Assembly (NCBI GenBank): GCA_040719455.1
Contig: JBFDTN010000001.1
Span: 1,955,501 to 2,019,500 of the forward strand
DNA from: Streptococcus pneumoniae
GTDB taxonomy: Bacteria; Bacillota; Bacilli; Lactobacillales; Streptococcaceae
DNA length: 64,000 nt
Reading direction: 5' to 3'
The notes beneath the pieces are model-generated. The model had not been told where the DNA came from, did not search any database, and saw nothing but the letters and a program-made list of their open reading frames with translations. Position 1 is the stretch's first letter. Every line of letters starts with the position of its first letter. Shown here one piece after another: positions 9,925 to 20,357 of this stretch. A program made the translations under genes and the position numbers.

Positions 9925-10383
9925 ATGGGCGCAAAAAATACATCAGATAGTATTGAAGAATATATCAAGGCCTTGCTTGCGCAAGTTGGGATTGCAGAGC
10001 TCAAGCGTAGTGAGTTGGCAGACGTCTTTCAGGTCGTTCCGAGCCAGATTAACTATGTCTTAAAGACACGTTTTACGGAAAGTCGTGGCTATATTGTAGA
10101 GAGTAAGCGTGGCGGTGGTGGCTATATCCGTATCGGAAAAGTCGAGTTTTCCAATCACCACGATATGCTTTGTGAGTTGATGAGTAGCATCGGCGAGCAA
10201 GTCAGTCAGCAGGTCTTTGAGGATGTGCTGCAAATGCTCTTTGAAAAGGGAGTCATGACCAGACAAGAAGGAAGTCTCTTGATGTCCGTTGCCCTAGATT
10301 CGGTCTTGGGAGAGGGTGCTGAGAAGATTCGCGCACGCATGTTAAAACGAATTTTGCAACAAGTAGATAGAAAAGGAATGTAG
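9925..10383 (+). CDS. ctsR: Heat-shock repressor CtsR
   Basis: CtsR is the repressor of class III heat-shock genes (clp family), acting as a dimer on heptad repeats. The 152-residue product starts MGAKNTSDSIEEYIK and shows the winged-helix segment with SRGYIVESKRGGGGYIRI, whose tetraglycine wing is the thermosensor. I chose the ATG at 9925 over 9904 because AAGGA lies upstream of it and family members start at this residue. clpC begins three bases after the stop. mcsA and mcsB are absent, as is normal in streptococci. Confidence 0.95.
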   Translation: MGAKNTSDSIEEYIKALLAQVGIAELKRSELADVFQVVPSQINYVLKTRFTESRGYIVESKRGGGGYIRIGKVEFSNHHDMLCELMSSIGEQVSQQVFEDVLQMLFEKGVMTRQEGSLLMSVALDSVLGEGAEKIRARMLKRILQQVDRKGM

Positions 10384-10386
10384 GAA

Positions 10387-12822
10387 ATGAAGTATTCAAA
10401 AGCCTTAGAGCAGAGCTTAGCGTCAGCCGAGGTGCTCGCTAGTCATTTTGAAGCGCACTATTTGGAGTCTTGGCAGGTTTTGATGGCGATTGCTAATAAT
10501 CCGTATAGTGTAGCTGGAGCAGTATTAAATGATTATCCCTTAGAAGTAGATCATTTAGAAGAAGCAGCTCAGACAGTGACAGGGAAAGCTTATCAAAAAG
10601 AACCTCAAAAACGTGAGCTGCCATACTCTTATCGCTTACAAGAGCTTTTTGACATGGCTGAAAAGATTGCAGTAGCGGTTCATGCCAAGAGTCTAGGGAC
10701 AGAACATGTCTTCTTAGCCATGCTTTTAGATCGAGCAACGCTTGTGTCTCGGATCTTAGAGGAGGCAGGTTTTACCTACGAAGAGAAGGAGCGTGGTATT
10801 CGAATCGCTGATGTCCGTAAAAATCTCAGTCAGCGAGCTGGTTGGGACAAGGATGACTGGAAAGCCATTCGTAGTCTCAATAAAGCTCCAAATCAAAACA
10901 AGCAAAATATGGCGAATATGATGGGTATGCCACAAGCACAAAGTGGTGGTTTGGAAGACTACACGCGTGATTTGACAGAATTGGCACGAGCTGGTCAGCT
11001 AGAGCCTGTGGTTGGACGTGACGAGGAAATCTCACGTATGATTCAAATCTTGAGTCGCAAGACGAAAAATAATCCTGTCTTAGTCGGAGATGCTGGTGTC
11101 GGAAAAACAGCTCTAGCCTTGGGATTGGCTCAGCGTGTAGCGAGTGGTCAAGTGCCTGGTGAGATGGCTAAGATGCGAGTTTTGGAGCTTGATTTGATGA
11201 ATGTCGTTGCTGGCACGCGCTTCCGTGGGGATTTTGAAGAGCGGATGAACAATATCATCAATGATATTGAAGAGGATGGTCGTGTAATTCTCTTTATTGA
11301 TGAACTCCATACGATTATGGGCTCAGGGAGCGGGATTGACTCCACGCTTGATGCAGCTAATATCTTGAAGCCAGCTCTTGCTCGTGGAACACTGCGGACG
11401 GTTGGTGCTACGACGCAAGAAGAGTATCAAAAGCATATTGAAAAAGACGCTGCGCTATCTCGCCGTTTTGCAAAAATCACGATTGATGAACCAAGTGTGG
11501 CTGACAGCATTCGCATTTTGAAGGGCTTGCGAGAGAGCTATCAAAGTCATCACAAGGTGGTGATTTCAGATGCAGCCATTGAAACAGCGGTGAATTATGC
11601 TCATCGTTATTTGACAAGTAAGCATTTGCCAGATTCGGCGATTGACTTGCTAGATGAGGCAGCAGCTACGGTGCAAAATAAAGGAGCTAAGACTGGTAGC
11701 TTCGCTCAGTCTGAGTTGACAGAGGCGGATGTGGCTCTGATGGATAAGAAATTCACTCAGGTAGCTCGTCTATTGAAAAAAGAATTAGAGCCGCACCACT
11801 ATATCTTGAAAGTGGAAGAATCAGATATTTTAACGACCTTGAGCCGTTTATCAGGTATTCCTGTACAGAAATTGAGCCAAACGGATGCGAAGAAATACTT
11901 GAGTTTAGAAACAGAATTGCACAAGCGTGTGATAGGACAAGATGCGGCAATTTCAGCGATTAGTCGTGCCATTCGCCGCAATCAATCAGGTTTGAAAACC
12001 AGCAAGCGTCCTATTGGTTCTTTCATGTTCTTAGGACCAACAGGGGTCGGTAAGACAGAGCTTGCTAAGGCTTTGGCAGAAATTCTTTTTGATGATGAGT
12101 CAGCTCTTATTCGCTTTGATATGAGTGAGTATATGGAGAAATTTGCAGCGAGCCGCTTGAATGGAGCTCCTCCAGGTTATGTGGGCTACGATGAGGGAGG
12201 AGAATTGACGGAGAAGGTCCGCAATAAACCTTACTCAGTGCTTCTTTTTGACGAGGTGGAGAAGGCTCATCCAGATATTTTCAATGTTCTCTTACAAGTG
12301 CTTGATGACGGAGTTTTGACCGATAGTAAGGGGCGCAAGGTCGATTTTTCAAATACCTTGATTATCATGACGAGCAATATCGGTGCAACTAGTCTTCGAG
12401 ATGATAAGACAGTAGGCTTTGGAGCTAAGGATTTGCGCTTTGACCATGACATGATGGAAAAACGTATGTTAGAAGAGTTGAAAAAGGCCTACCGTCCGGA
12501 ATTTATCAACCGAATTGATGAGAAAGTAGTCTTCCATAGTCTATCTAGCGAAGACATGCAGGAAGTGGTGAAAGTGATGGTGAAACCATTGATTGCAGCA
12601 CTTGCTGAAAAAGGAATGGACTTGAAATTCCAGCCATCTGCCCTCAAGTGGTTGGCAAAAGAAGGGTACGACCCAGAAATGGGAGCAAGACCTCTCCGCA
12701 GAACCTTGCAAACTAAAGTAGAAGATCCATTAGCTGAGCTACTTTTGAAAGGTGAACTAGCAGAAGGGCAAGTCTTAAAAGTAGGTGTCAAAGGCGATAA
12801 ACTCAAGTTTGATGTTGTTTGA
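10387..12822 (+). CDS. clpC: ATP-dependent Clp protease ATPase subunit ClpC
   Basis: This is an 811-residue Hsp100 unfoldase that feeds substrates to ClpP. The order is: N-terminal repeat domain (1-150), first AAA+ module with GDAGVGKT at 234-241, a middle domain, and a second AAA+ module with GPTGVGKT at 550-557. The pore loop GYVGYDEGG and the sensor-2 region ARPLRR are present. The second stop-proximal region looks complete. It is co-transcribed with ctsR and thus under CtsR control. Confidence 0.96.
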   Translation: MKYSKALEQSLASAEVLASHFEAHYLESWQVLMAIANNPYSVAGAVLNDYPLEVDHLEEAAQTVTGKAYQKEPQKRELPYSYRLQELFDMAEKIAVAVHAKSLGTEHVFLAMLLDRATLVSRILEEAGFTYEEKERGIRIADVRKNLSQRAGWDKDDWKAIRSLNKAPNQNKQNMANMMGMPQAQSGGLEDYTRDLTELARAGQLEPVVGRDEEISRMIQILSRKTKNNPVLVGDAGVGKTALALGLAQRVASGQVPGEMAKMRVLELDLMNVVAGTRFRGDFEERMNNIINDIEEDGRVILFIDELHTIMGSGSGIDSTLDAANILKPALARGTLRTVGATTQEEYQKHIEKDAALSRRFAKITIDEPSVADSIRILKGLRESYQSHHKVVISDAAIETAVNYAHRYLTSKHLPDSAIDLLDEAAATVQNKGAKTGSFAQSELTEADVALMDKKFTQVARLLKKELEPHHYILKVEESDILTTLSRLSGIPVQKLSQTDAKKYLSLETELHKRVIGQDAAISAISRAIRRNQSGLKTSKRPIGSFMFLGPTGVGKTELAKALAEILFDDESALIRFDMSEYMEKFAASRLNGAPPGYVGYDEGGELTEKVRNKPYSVLLFDEVEKAHPDIFNVLLQVLDDGVLTDSKGRKVDFSNTLIIMTSNIGATSLRDDKTVGFGAKDLRFDHDMMEKRMLEELKKAYRPEFINRIDEKVVFHSLSSEDMQEVVKVMVKPLIAALAEKGMDLKFQPSALKWLAKEGYDPEMGARPLRRTLQTKVEDPLAELLLKGELAEGQVLKVGVKGDKLKFDVV

Positions 12823-12985
12823 TATAGTCATTTAGTTTTCATTTATTACGTCGTTAACTCGTTTTGCTTCAACAGTCCAGTGGACTGTTGAAGGTGGGGA
12901 ATAAGGATTATGAAATAATCCTCAGTTCATCCCAGTTATGCCTGGGACTTGTTGCCTCGTACTAAATCAAAACTAAACAACTATA
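12823..12985. repeat. Dispersed MITE-like repeat, copy B (best-preserved long form)
   Basis: The termini are imperfect inverted repeats: TATAGTCATTTAGTTTTCAT at the left, and at the right a stretch ending AAACAACTATA. Inside are AACAGTCCAGTGGACTGTT (12871-12889) and a GGATTAT-GAA-ATAATCC stem (12905-12921). It sits directly behind clpC. Confidence 0.8.
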
Positions 12986-12999
12986 AATTTGAACCAATA

Positions 13000-13035
13000 A
13001 AAAATAAGGAAGGATTTTGTCCTTCCTTATTTTTT
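13000..13035. terminator. Bidirectional terminator between clpC and dusB
   Basis: AAAATAAGGAAGG pairs with CCTTCCTTATTTT around a short loop. It has A residues on one side and T residues on the other, so it can serve both convergent genes. Confidence 0.9.
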
Positions 13036-14011
13036 AGGCATTCACCTGTAAGAGATTTTCGATTTCCTCCAAGCTTTGGGCTTGTGAGATAGCGCCACGG
13101 AGTTTTGCGGCACCAGATGTTCCACGCAGGTAGTGTGGAGCTAAGCCACGAAATTCGCGTACGGCAACGAATTCGCCTTTGAGATTGACCAAACGTTTGA
13201 GATGCTCATAAGCAATCTTCATCTTGTCTTCAAAGCTCAAGTCGGGTAGGATTTCCCCTGTTTCAAAGTAATGATTGATTTGGTTGAAGATATAAGGATT
13301 TCCCATAGCGGCACGACCGACCATGACAGCATCGGCACCAACTTCCTCGATCCGCTGCTTGGCTTCTTCGACGGAGCGAATATCACCATTTGCGATAAAT
13401 GGAATTTTAGTCAAGGCACTTGCAACATCACGAAGAGTTTCAAGGTCTGCATGTCCTGTGTACATTTGCTCGCGCGTCCGTCCATGCATGGCAAGAGCGG
13501 AGACACCTGCGCTCTCAGCGGCAAGGGCATTTTCCACAGCAAGGCTCGTATCTGACCAACCCGTTCGCATTTTAACCGTTAGTGGAATGTCTAGGACTGA
13601 TTGCACCTTGTGGATAATGTGGTAAATCTTATCCGGGTCTTTTAGCCATTTAGCACCAGCCTCGTTTTTGACGATTTTGTTTACAGGGCAGCCCATGTTA
13701 ATATCCACAATGTCTGTCCGCGTGTTGTTTTGGATGAATTCCGCCGCACGGCAGAGGCTATCCGCATCGCTTCCAAATAATTGGATAGAAACGGGATTTT
13801 CTCCCTCATCAATATGAAGCATGTGGAGGGTCTTTTCGTTATTGTACTGAATGCCTTTATCAGACACCATTTCCATGACAACCAGCCCTGCTCCGAGTTC
13901 TTTTGCGATGGTTCGAAAGGCTGAATTTGTCACACCAGCCATGGGCGCTAGAACGGTGCGGTTGGGAATTTCCACATTTCCAATCATAAAGGGCGTATTA
14001 AGATTTGTCAC
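13034..14011 (-). CDS. dusB: tRNA-dihydrouridine synthase, DusB family
   Basis: The product is an FMN enzyme that reduces uridines in the tRNA D-loop. It has 325 residues, with [13 protein letters not shown] near the N-terminus and [16 protein letters not shown] with the catalytic Cys108. FMN-binding MHGRTR and [11 protein letters not shown] segments follow. The start is GTG with GGAGG nine bases upstream. It overlaps the hslO stop by 14 bases, so translation is coupled to hslO. Confidence 0.93.
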   Translation of the reverse strand: MTNLNTPFMIGNVEIPNRTVLAPMAGVTNSAFRTIAKELGAGLVVMEMVSDKGIQYNNEKTLHMLHIDEGENPVSIQLFGSDADSLCRAAEFIQNNTRTDIVDINMGCPVNKIVKNEAGAKWLKDPDKIYHIIHKVQSVLDIPLTVKMRTGWSDTSLAVENALAAESAGVSALAMHGRTREQMYTGHADLETLRDVASALTKIPFIANGDIRSVEEAKQRIEEVGADAVMVGRAAMGNPYIFNQINHYFETGEILPDLSFEDKMKIAYEHLKRLVNLKGEFVAVREFRGLAPHYLRGTSGAAKLRGAISQAQSLEEIENLLQVNA

Positions 14012-14870
14012 GAATCAAGTCCTCCAAGTCTTCTTCAGTAAATTGATAGTCGGTTTGGCAAAATTGGCAGATGATTTCTGCGCCTTTGTCCTCTTCTTTC
14101 ATCGCTTCCAATTCTGATGTTGGAAGTGTTTTAAGGGCATTGAGGAAGCGTTCCTTGCTACAATCGCATTTGAAATGTAAGTCTTCCTCAGATAAGCGTT
14201 TGTAAGCTTCATCTCCGTAAATGGCGCTAAGAAGAGCTTCGATGTGGTCTTCTGACTCTAGCAAGGTTGAAATGGCAGGCATTTCCTGAATCCGCTTTTC
14301 AAAGCGGGCAATCTCAGCTTCCTTAGCGTCGGGAAGGACCTGTACGAGAAAGCCACCTGCAATCTTGACTTTATCCTCTTCATCTAAGAGAATATTGAGT
14401 CCGACCGCAGACGGTGTTTGCTGACTTTCGGTCAGATAATAGGCAAGGTCTTCTCCGATTTCTCCAGTGATCAAAGGTGTCATAGAATGGTAAGGGTTGC
14501 GCATGCCGTAGTCAGTAATGACGAGAAATTCACCATTGCCGACAAAGGGTCCTACCAAGACTTCACCAGTGGCAGTTTTCTTGATATCCACTCCAGGATT
14601 TTGCACATAGCCCTTAACATTTCCCTTGGTGTCTGCAACGGAAATGATAGCGCCAAGCGAGCTAGAACCTAGCACTTTCACAGTTACTTTAGTATCGCCT
14701 TTTTCATTCGCTGCAAGGATTTGATTGGCAATCAAGGTGCGTCCTAAGGCAACGGTTGAGCTAGCAAGGGTCTGATGCTTTTCTTGAGCAGTTCTGACAG
14801 TTTCTGTGCTATCTAGCACAAAGGCTCTAAAAGAGCCGCTTTCTGATATTGTTTTAATAATCTTGTCCAT
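13998..14870 (-). CDS. hslO: Redox-regulated chaperone Hsp33
   Basis: Hsp33 is a cytoplasmic holdase activated by disulfide formation. This one has 290 residues and the four zinc cysteines: Cys235 and Cys237 in CDC, Cys268 and Cys271 in CQFC. The first gene of the hslO-dusB pair has an extended -10 (TGGTAAAAT, reverse strand, 14877-14885) only six bases before its ATG. The mRNA may therefore start at or next to the start codon. Confidence 0.95.
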   Translation of the reverse strand: MDKIIKTISESGSFRAFVLDSTETVRTAQEKHQTLASSTVALGRTLIANQILAANEKGDTKVTVKVLGSSSLGAIISVADTKGNVKGYVQNPGVDIKKTATGEVLVGPFVGNGEFLVITDYGMRNPYHSMTPLITGEIGEDLAYYLTESQQTPSAVGLNILLDEEDKVKIAGGFLVQVLPDAKEAEIARFEKRIQEMPAISTLLESEDHIEALLSAIYGDEAYKRLSEEDLHFKCDCSKERFLNALKTLPTSELEAMKEEDKGAEIICQFCQTDYQFTEEDLEDLIRDKS

Positions 14871-14920
14871 TCCTCTATTTTACCATAAAATGAGGTGAAA
14901 AGGGATTTGTGAGATTGGTT

Positions 14921-16006
14921 TTATGGATTTTCACATTGGATGATTTGCTGTTGGACGAGGTCAAGGAGTTGTGTATAGTACTCTTTTTCATCTTGTAGGA
15001 AATGCGAGAGTTGAAAAGCCGTTCTTGCTTTTTTAAGAGAATGCTGAGCTTGTGCGCTGTCCTGTAAGATAAAAATTTCATAGTAGGCTTTGATCATCTG
15101 AACTTGGCTTTGGGGCTGTTGAAAGACTTTTTTGATGTCTTTTGTCTCAGCTAGCTCGGTTGCTTTTGGAAGCTCCTCTTTGAGGAGATAAGTAAGTAGT
15201 AGCAAAGCTTGACTCATCATTCGAATGGTGGCAATTTCAGTAAATTGTGATAGGGTGAGAAGTTGTTTTTCGGCTTGGTCTAGGTGTCCATGAAAGAGCT
15301 GGACTTCCGTGTGGTTCAAATAAGCGGTTTGAGCGATAATCCCAGCTTCAAGAGGAATTTCCTGCGTGAAATCAGCTAACTTGGCTTCTTGATTATCCAA
15401 AAATAGCTGGGCTGCATGGTCTAGTTCTTGATAGAGATAGACTTTGTGCTGAGGATACAGGGCTAATTCGAGGATTTTAGCCCCATCAGTGATTCCGTTA
15501 GGATCGATGTTTAGGATGAAAAGAGCAAGATTGAGAAAAATTTGTGGCAGAAACCAAGTCCAGACTTGGCTCATCATCCCAAAGAGGAGGTAGCAGCTGG
15601 CTAGTGTGAGGTGGACAATGAGTCCGCCAGAAAACATGAGAATATCTCCATCAGTTTCCCTATTCTTTTTGACACCGATGTATTGAGCGGCAGCTTCTTT
15701 GGTCAAGAACTTCTTTTTATAGCGTACACCATGTTTTAAAAAGACAATATTCCATTTTCCCAGACCTAAAGCTATGGTTTGATAACCGCTGATTCTACCA
15801 AAAAACGCATGCCCTAATTCATGGAGGATAAGCGCTAGATAAAAGCCAAGAATCCAAAGAAATACTTGGATAGGGATGTCATACAGAGGATTTTGGCTTA
15901 CGCCAGCTTGATAGCCCAGAATGCCAAAACTTGCATAAATCAAAAAAATAGCTAGAATGGAGCAGAGGATATGGATAACTTTTAAAAAGTAGGGTTTATG
16001 TAACAT
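14921..16006 (-). CDS. M50-like membrane metalloprotease
   Basis: This 361-residue protein has several membrane segments in its first half. HELGH at 62-66 is the zinc motif of site-2-type proteases, and a later NIDPNGITDGAK segment resembles the family's second metal-ligand region. The C-terminal third is helical and soluble, possibly TPR-like. The start at 16006 is chosen because GAGGAG lies six bases before it, inside the longer frame that starts at 16024. The substrate is unknown. A 125-base gap separates it from hslO. Confidence 0.7.
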   Translation of the reverse strand: MLHKPYFLKVIHILCSILAIFLIYASFGILGYQAGVSQNPLYDIPIQVFLWILGFYLALILHELGHAFFGRISGYQTIALGLGKWNIVFLKHGVRYKKKFLTKEAAAQYIGVKKNRETDGDILMFSGGLIVHLTLASCYLLFGMMSQVWTWFLPQIFLNLALFILNIDPNGITDGAKILELALYPQHKVYLYQELDHAAQLFLDNQEAKLADFTQEIPLEAGIIAQTAYLNHTEVQLFHGHLDQAEKQLLTLSQFTEIATIRMMSQALLLLTYLLKEELPKATELAETKDIKKVFQQPQSQVQMIKAYYEIFILQDSAQAQHSLKKARTAFQLSHFLQDEKEYYTQLLDLVQQQIIQCENP

Positions 16007-16026
16007 CTGTATCTCCTCAGTCATTT

Positions 16027-16102
16027 TATAATCATTTAGTTTTCATTTATTACGTCGCGAGTTTATCTTGCTTAGTTCTAAATCAGCGTGAAACAATTAT
16101 AT
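16027..16102. repeat. Dispersed MITE-like repeat, copy C (short form)
   Basis: The left end TCATTTAGTTTTCATTTATT is identical to copy B, but the palindromic middle is missing. It goes almost directly to the right end (TTCTAAATCAGCGTGAAACA, then TTATA). This internal-deletion form is what one expects of a mobile miniature element. Confidence 0.65.
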
Positions 16103-16226
16103 GTATTATAGCATACTTTTTTAAGTTTAGATAGGAGTTTTGAAGACCATCGTTCAGTTTTTGCAAGAAATAGATAATATTTTTTAAAGAAATTTAGACA
16201 TTTTACGGACAATATTCGCTCTAATC

Positions 16227-16255
16227 TTGAAAAAATCGCCAAAATCAGCTATAAT
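16227..16255 (+). promoter_or_regulatory. Promoter of purA
   Basis: TTGAAA (16227-16232) and TATAAT (16250-16255) are separated by exactly 17 bases. No PurR box was evident to me. Confidence 0.85.
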
Positions 16256-16272
16256 GAATTGTAAGAGAAACT

Positions 16273-17627
<1,355 letters not shown>

Positions 17628-17629
<2 letters not shown>

Positions 17630-17650
17630 AAAGGTCCGGGGGACCTTTTT
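17628..17650 (+). terminator. Terminator of purA
   Basis: A perfect stem AAAAAGGTCC-GGG-GGACCTTTTT begins inside the purA stop codon. Confidence 0.85.
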
Positions 17651-17652
17651 AA

Positions 17653-17800
17653 GTTGGAAATAGGAGCTTTGCGAAGCAAAGGGTCCCCTTACGGGTTGTT
17701 TTAGGTTGGAAATAAGGATTTGTGGGAACAAATCCTCCGCTTTACAGGCTTACGCCTCGTTTTAAGTTGGAGATGAAGAAAAACGCCGAAGCGTTTTTTG
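17653..17800. repeat. Array of three GTTGGAAATA-plus-hairpin cassettes
   Basis: Three tandem units each have GTTGGAAATA (17653, 17705; variant GTTGGAGATG at 17766) followed by a different short perfect hairpin. The hairpins are CTTTGC-GAA-GCAAAG (17667), GGATTTGT-GGGA-ACAAATCC (17716) and AAAACGC-CGAA-GCGTTTT (17780). The same cassette occurs inside the MITE-like copies and at 28597. Confidence 0.7.
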
Positions 17801-17882
17801 TCCGCGGAACAACCTTATTGTACCTATGGAACATTTTTCATTAGCAAAAACGCTGATCAATGATTCCTGTTTTCAGTTGAAG

Positions 17883-17920
17883 AAAAAGTCTCAAACAAAG
17901 ATACTTGTTTGAGACTTTTT
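17883..17920. terminator. Bidirectional terminator before the MFS gene end
   Basis: A long stem AAAAAGTCTCAAACA pairs with TGTTTGAGACTTTTT. Confidence 0.9.
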
Positions 17921-17924
17921 CTCG

Positions 17925-19145
17925 TTATTTCTTCTTATACGTTTCTGGCAGGGTCATAATCATGACGAGGTAAATCACGGGCACAAGTAGGTAGAAGATA
18001 TTAGCTGGCCAGTAGCCGAGGTGTCCGTAAATCCAGCTCCAGATATAGTTCAAGATAGTGTAGAGTCCATAAGTCACTCCCCAGATAATTCCAAACATGA
18101 GGGTTGCTTTTTGTGGATTCATATTTGGCAATTCATGTGGGATATTGAGGTAGACTGCGTATTGGTAAAAAATGAGGAATCCGCAGACAAAAAAGAAAAG
18201 GTAACCAAGAAAGGCAAGTTTCAACAGAGCAATGCTTGCAATTCCAGCTGCCATTGCAAGAGTTGCTGCAATTCCTAATTGGACTAAATACGGTTTACGT
18301 TCACGATTGACAGGGCGTTTCAAGCGGACTAAGGTTCCCATGATTCCACCACCTGAAATGGCACAAATCATATATCCTGAGACGAAAAAGTCTGGGAATT
18401 CCTTGGCGAGCTGTCCAGGAATACTATTGAGTGACATTACATAAAGAATGAGGAAGGCACTGAAACCAACGGCAAAACGCCAAACAAAGGAATCTTTGAT
18501 TGCCATACCATAGGAATAGGCTTGAGCAGGTGCATTTTGAGCATTTCCAGCTGTTTCAAAGTCTTTTGCTTTAAACAGCCATACGATAAAGGTCGCAATA
18601 GCGACAAGTGCTACACCGCTGAGTGTGATGCGCCAGTCCGCTCGAAGAGCATCTGACCAAAAGACGAAGGCGATGGCAATGACAAAGGCACCGATATTAT
18701 AGCTTGCGGTAATCAAAGATGAATAAAAAATCTTGTTTTCTTGAGCGACAAAGCGTACAACGATTGGGTTCATGAATACCATAATCATAGAACCGCCCAG
18801 CGCCATAATCATTCGAGCGATGATATAGAGCCAGTAGTTAGGCATCCAGACTGCAACAAGAGCAAAGCAGAGTAGTCCGATAGCGATTTGAGCTGCACGC
18901 TTGATGCCAAATCTGACTAGCACAGCGGCTGCTAAGAAGTTTGCGATGACCCGTGCCACCGTAATAGTGTAGTTAACCATTTCAGAAATGGTTGGATCTA
19001 CTCCTTTATCTCCAAAATAAGTGGCAACAATCTGAGCACCGAGGTTAGAACCACCGACCCAGCTGGCGGCAAAAGTAATATAAGCAATCAACAGGGTGTA
19101 AAACATGAGAATCCCTGTTTTTTTTGAAACAGATTTGTCTGACAT
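17925..19145 (-). CDS. MFS transporter
   Basis: A roughly 406-residue, 12-helix major facilitator protein of the inner membrane. Helices are evenly hydrophobic and the cytoplasmic loop after helix 2 reads VRFGIKRAAQ, a variant of the MFS motif A. I cannot name the substrate. The ATG at 19145 is preceded by AGGAG at eight bases; the longer frame starts with TTG and lacks a ribosome site. The promoter region carries a strong catabolite-response element, so a role in carbon-source-linked uptake is plausible but inferred. Confidence 0.85.
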   Translation of the reverse strand: MSDKSVSKKTGILMFYTLLIAYITFAASWVGGSNLGAQIVATYFGDKGVDPTISEMVNYTITVARVIANFLAAAVLVRFGIKRAAQIAIGLLCFALVAVWMPNYWLYIIARMIMALGGSMIMVFMNPIVVRFVAQENKIFYSSLITASYNIGAFVIAIAFVFWSDALRADWRITLSGVALVAIATFIVWLFKAKDFETAGNAQNAPAQAYSYGMAIKDSFVWRFAVGFSAFLILYVMSLNSIPGQLAKEFPDFFVSGYMICAISGGGIMGTLVRLKRPVNRERKPYLVQLGIAATLAMAAGIASIALLKLAFLGYLFFFVCGFLIFYQYAVYLNIPHELPNMNPQKATLMFGIIWGVTYGLYTILNYIWSWIYGHLGYWPANIFYLLVPVIYLVMIMTLPETYKKK

Positions 19146-19172
19146 AAACAATCTCCTAGTATTTTTTTAATC

Positions 19173-19221
19173 TGATAGCGCTTTCAAGAATAGTCTATCA
19201 TGTAACCAAATGAATTGTCAA
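19173..19221 (-). promoter_or_regulatory. Promoter and CcpA (cre) site of the MFS gene
   Basis: On the reverse strand TTGACA (19216-19221) and TAGACT (19192-19197) are 18 bases apart. TGAAAGCGCTATCA (19173-19186) follows just downstream and fits the cre consensus at all key positions, so CcpA would block transcription. Confidence 0.75.
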
Positions 19222-19396
19222 AGAAAATGCTCATGAGATTTCCATTTATTTTAATGAAAAAATTGGAAAAAGACAGAGAATCAGCAAGCTTTTTTCTTAA
19301 AATAAAGGTTAAGTTTATTTTAAGGTCTCTTCGATATACTAAATCCATCAAGTAAAGACCTACTAACTTTATTTGATAGAATCCTAAATTTTTCAT
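19184..19396 (-). CDS. Small hypothetical ORF, doubtful
   Basis: A 70-codon frame starts with ATG at 19396 after GGGAGA and has no recognisable domain. Its 3' end runs through the MFS promoter and cre site, which argues against it. Codon use is AT-rich and unremarkable. It may be a chance frame. Confidence 0.25.
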   Translation of the reverse strand: MKNLGFYQIKLVGLYLMDLVYRRDLKINLTFILRKKLADSLSFSNFFIKINGNLMSIFFDNSFGYMIDYS

Positions 19397-19410
19397 AATA
19401 ATCTCCCTAT

Positions 19411-19439
19411 AAAAGCCACCCAATTCGGTGGCTTTTATG
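19411..19439. terminator. Hairpin upstream of tadA
   Basis: AAAAGCCACC pairs with GGTGGCTTTT. T residues follow on the plus strand and A residues precede. It may insulate tadA from the MFS region. Confidence 0.65.
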
Positions 19440-19586
19440 TTTATCTGTGATGTTATAGAGATGGAGTTAGGTTTTTATACATATCAGATAAAATAGTCAT
19501 CTTGTCCTTTAGGTTTGACTTTTTCGAGTAGAGCCAAGAAAAAGTCCTTGCTTTTTGGTATAATGATACAAGCGAAAGGAAGCAAA

Positions 19587-20054
19587 ATGGAGTATACAAG
19601 AGAAGAAAAAGAAAACTTTATGAAAGAAGCCTTGAAAGAGGCGAGGATTGCCTTAGAGCATGAGGAGATCCCCATTGGCTGTGTGATTGTCAAGGATGGA
19701 GAGATTATCGGGCGCGGGCACAATGCACGAGAGGAGTTGCAACGCGCGGTTATGCATGCGGAGATTATGGCGATTGAAGAGGCAAATAAAGAGCAATCTA
19801 GCTGGCGATTGCTTGATACGACTTTGTTTGTCACGATTGAACCGTGTGTTATGTGTAGTGGGGCAATCGGTCTTGCACGCATACCACAGGTAATCTATGG
19901 AGCCTCCAATCAAAAATTTGGAGCTGCAGGGAGTCTCTATGATATTCTGACAGATGAGCGTTTGAATCACCGTGTTAGGGTCGAAAGTGGTGTTTTAGAA
20001 GAGGAATGTGCCCAGATCATGCAGGAATTTTTCAGAAATCGACGGAAAAAATAA
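19587..20054 (+). CDS. tadA: tRNA-specific adenosine deaminase
   Basis: TadA deaminates the wobble A34 of tRNA-Arg(ACG) to inosine. The 155-residue product has the zinc deaminase motifs HAE (His57, catalytic Glu59) and PCVMC (Cys87, Cys90). AAAGGAAG directly precedes the ATG at 19587, while the longer frame from 19515 has none. The place directly upstream of the SRP RNA is common in streptococci. An extended -10 (TGGTATAAT) lies near 19556-19564. Confidence 0.94.
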   Translation: MEYTREEKENFMKEALKEARIALEHEEIPIGCVIVKDGEIIGRGHNAREELQRAVMHAEIMAIEEANKEQSSWRLLDTTLFVTIEPCVMCSGAIGLARIPQVIYGASNQKFGAAGSLYDILTDERLNHRVRVESGVLEEECAQIMQEFFRNRRKK

Positions 20055-20084
20055 TTTTTCATATGCAAAAGAGAAAAAATGTGT

Positions 20085-20090
20085 TATAAT
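20085..20090 (+). promoter_or_regulatory. -10 box of ffs
   Basis: A perfect TATAAT lies seven bases before the predicted RNA start. Confidence 0.7.
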
Positions 20091-20096
20091 AGTCTA

Positions 20097-20172
20097 TGGA
20101 GCAACAGTTTTGCGTGAAGCGGGTCAGGGGAGGAATCCAGCAGCCCTAAGCGATGTAATCTGTGTGCTCTTT
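20097..20172 (+). ncRNA. ffs: Signal recognition particle RNA, small bacterial type
   Basis: The conserved SRP core is present: GGTCAGGGG and a GGAATCCAGCAGCCC domain IV loop. The ends pair as GGAGCAACAG with CTGTGTGCTC. The RNA scaffolds Ffh for membrane targeting of nascent proteins. A run of T residues ends it at about 20172. Ends are estimated from pairing and promoter position. Confidence 0.9.
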
Positions 20173-20187
20173 TTTACGATATGGATA

Positions 20188-20226
20188 ATCCCTCTGAAAC
20201 TAGGATTTCAGAGGGAATTTTTTTTT
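20188..20226 (+). terminator. Terminator downstream of ffs
   Basis: ATCCCTCTGAAA pairs with TTTCAGAGGGA, followed by nine T. Confidence 0.88.
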
Positions 20227-20262
20227 GTGAAGAAAAAATAGTTTAAAAAATGTAAAATAGAC

Positions 20263-20318
20263 TTGACAAAAAATGTAAAGTTAGCTATACTTTTAATTGT
20301 AAAGGAAATTTTACATTT
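20263..20318 (+). promoter_or_regulatory. Promoter with possible operator for the Xre module
   Basis: TTGACA is followed by TATACT with about 20 bases between. TGTAAAGT upstream and the inverted TGTAAAGGAAATTTTACA downstream (about 20299-20316) are candidate autoregulatory sites of the Xre protein. Operator function is inference. Confidence 0.45.
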
Positions 20319-20357
20319 CTAAGAGTCATGACAATTACGAAAAGAGGAAAGGGGAGC

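Noticed and set aside
20008..20241. A 77-codon frame over the ffs region
   Set aside because: The region is fully explained by the SRP RNA and its terminator.
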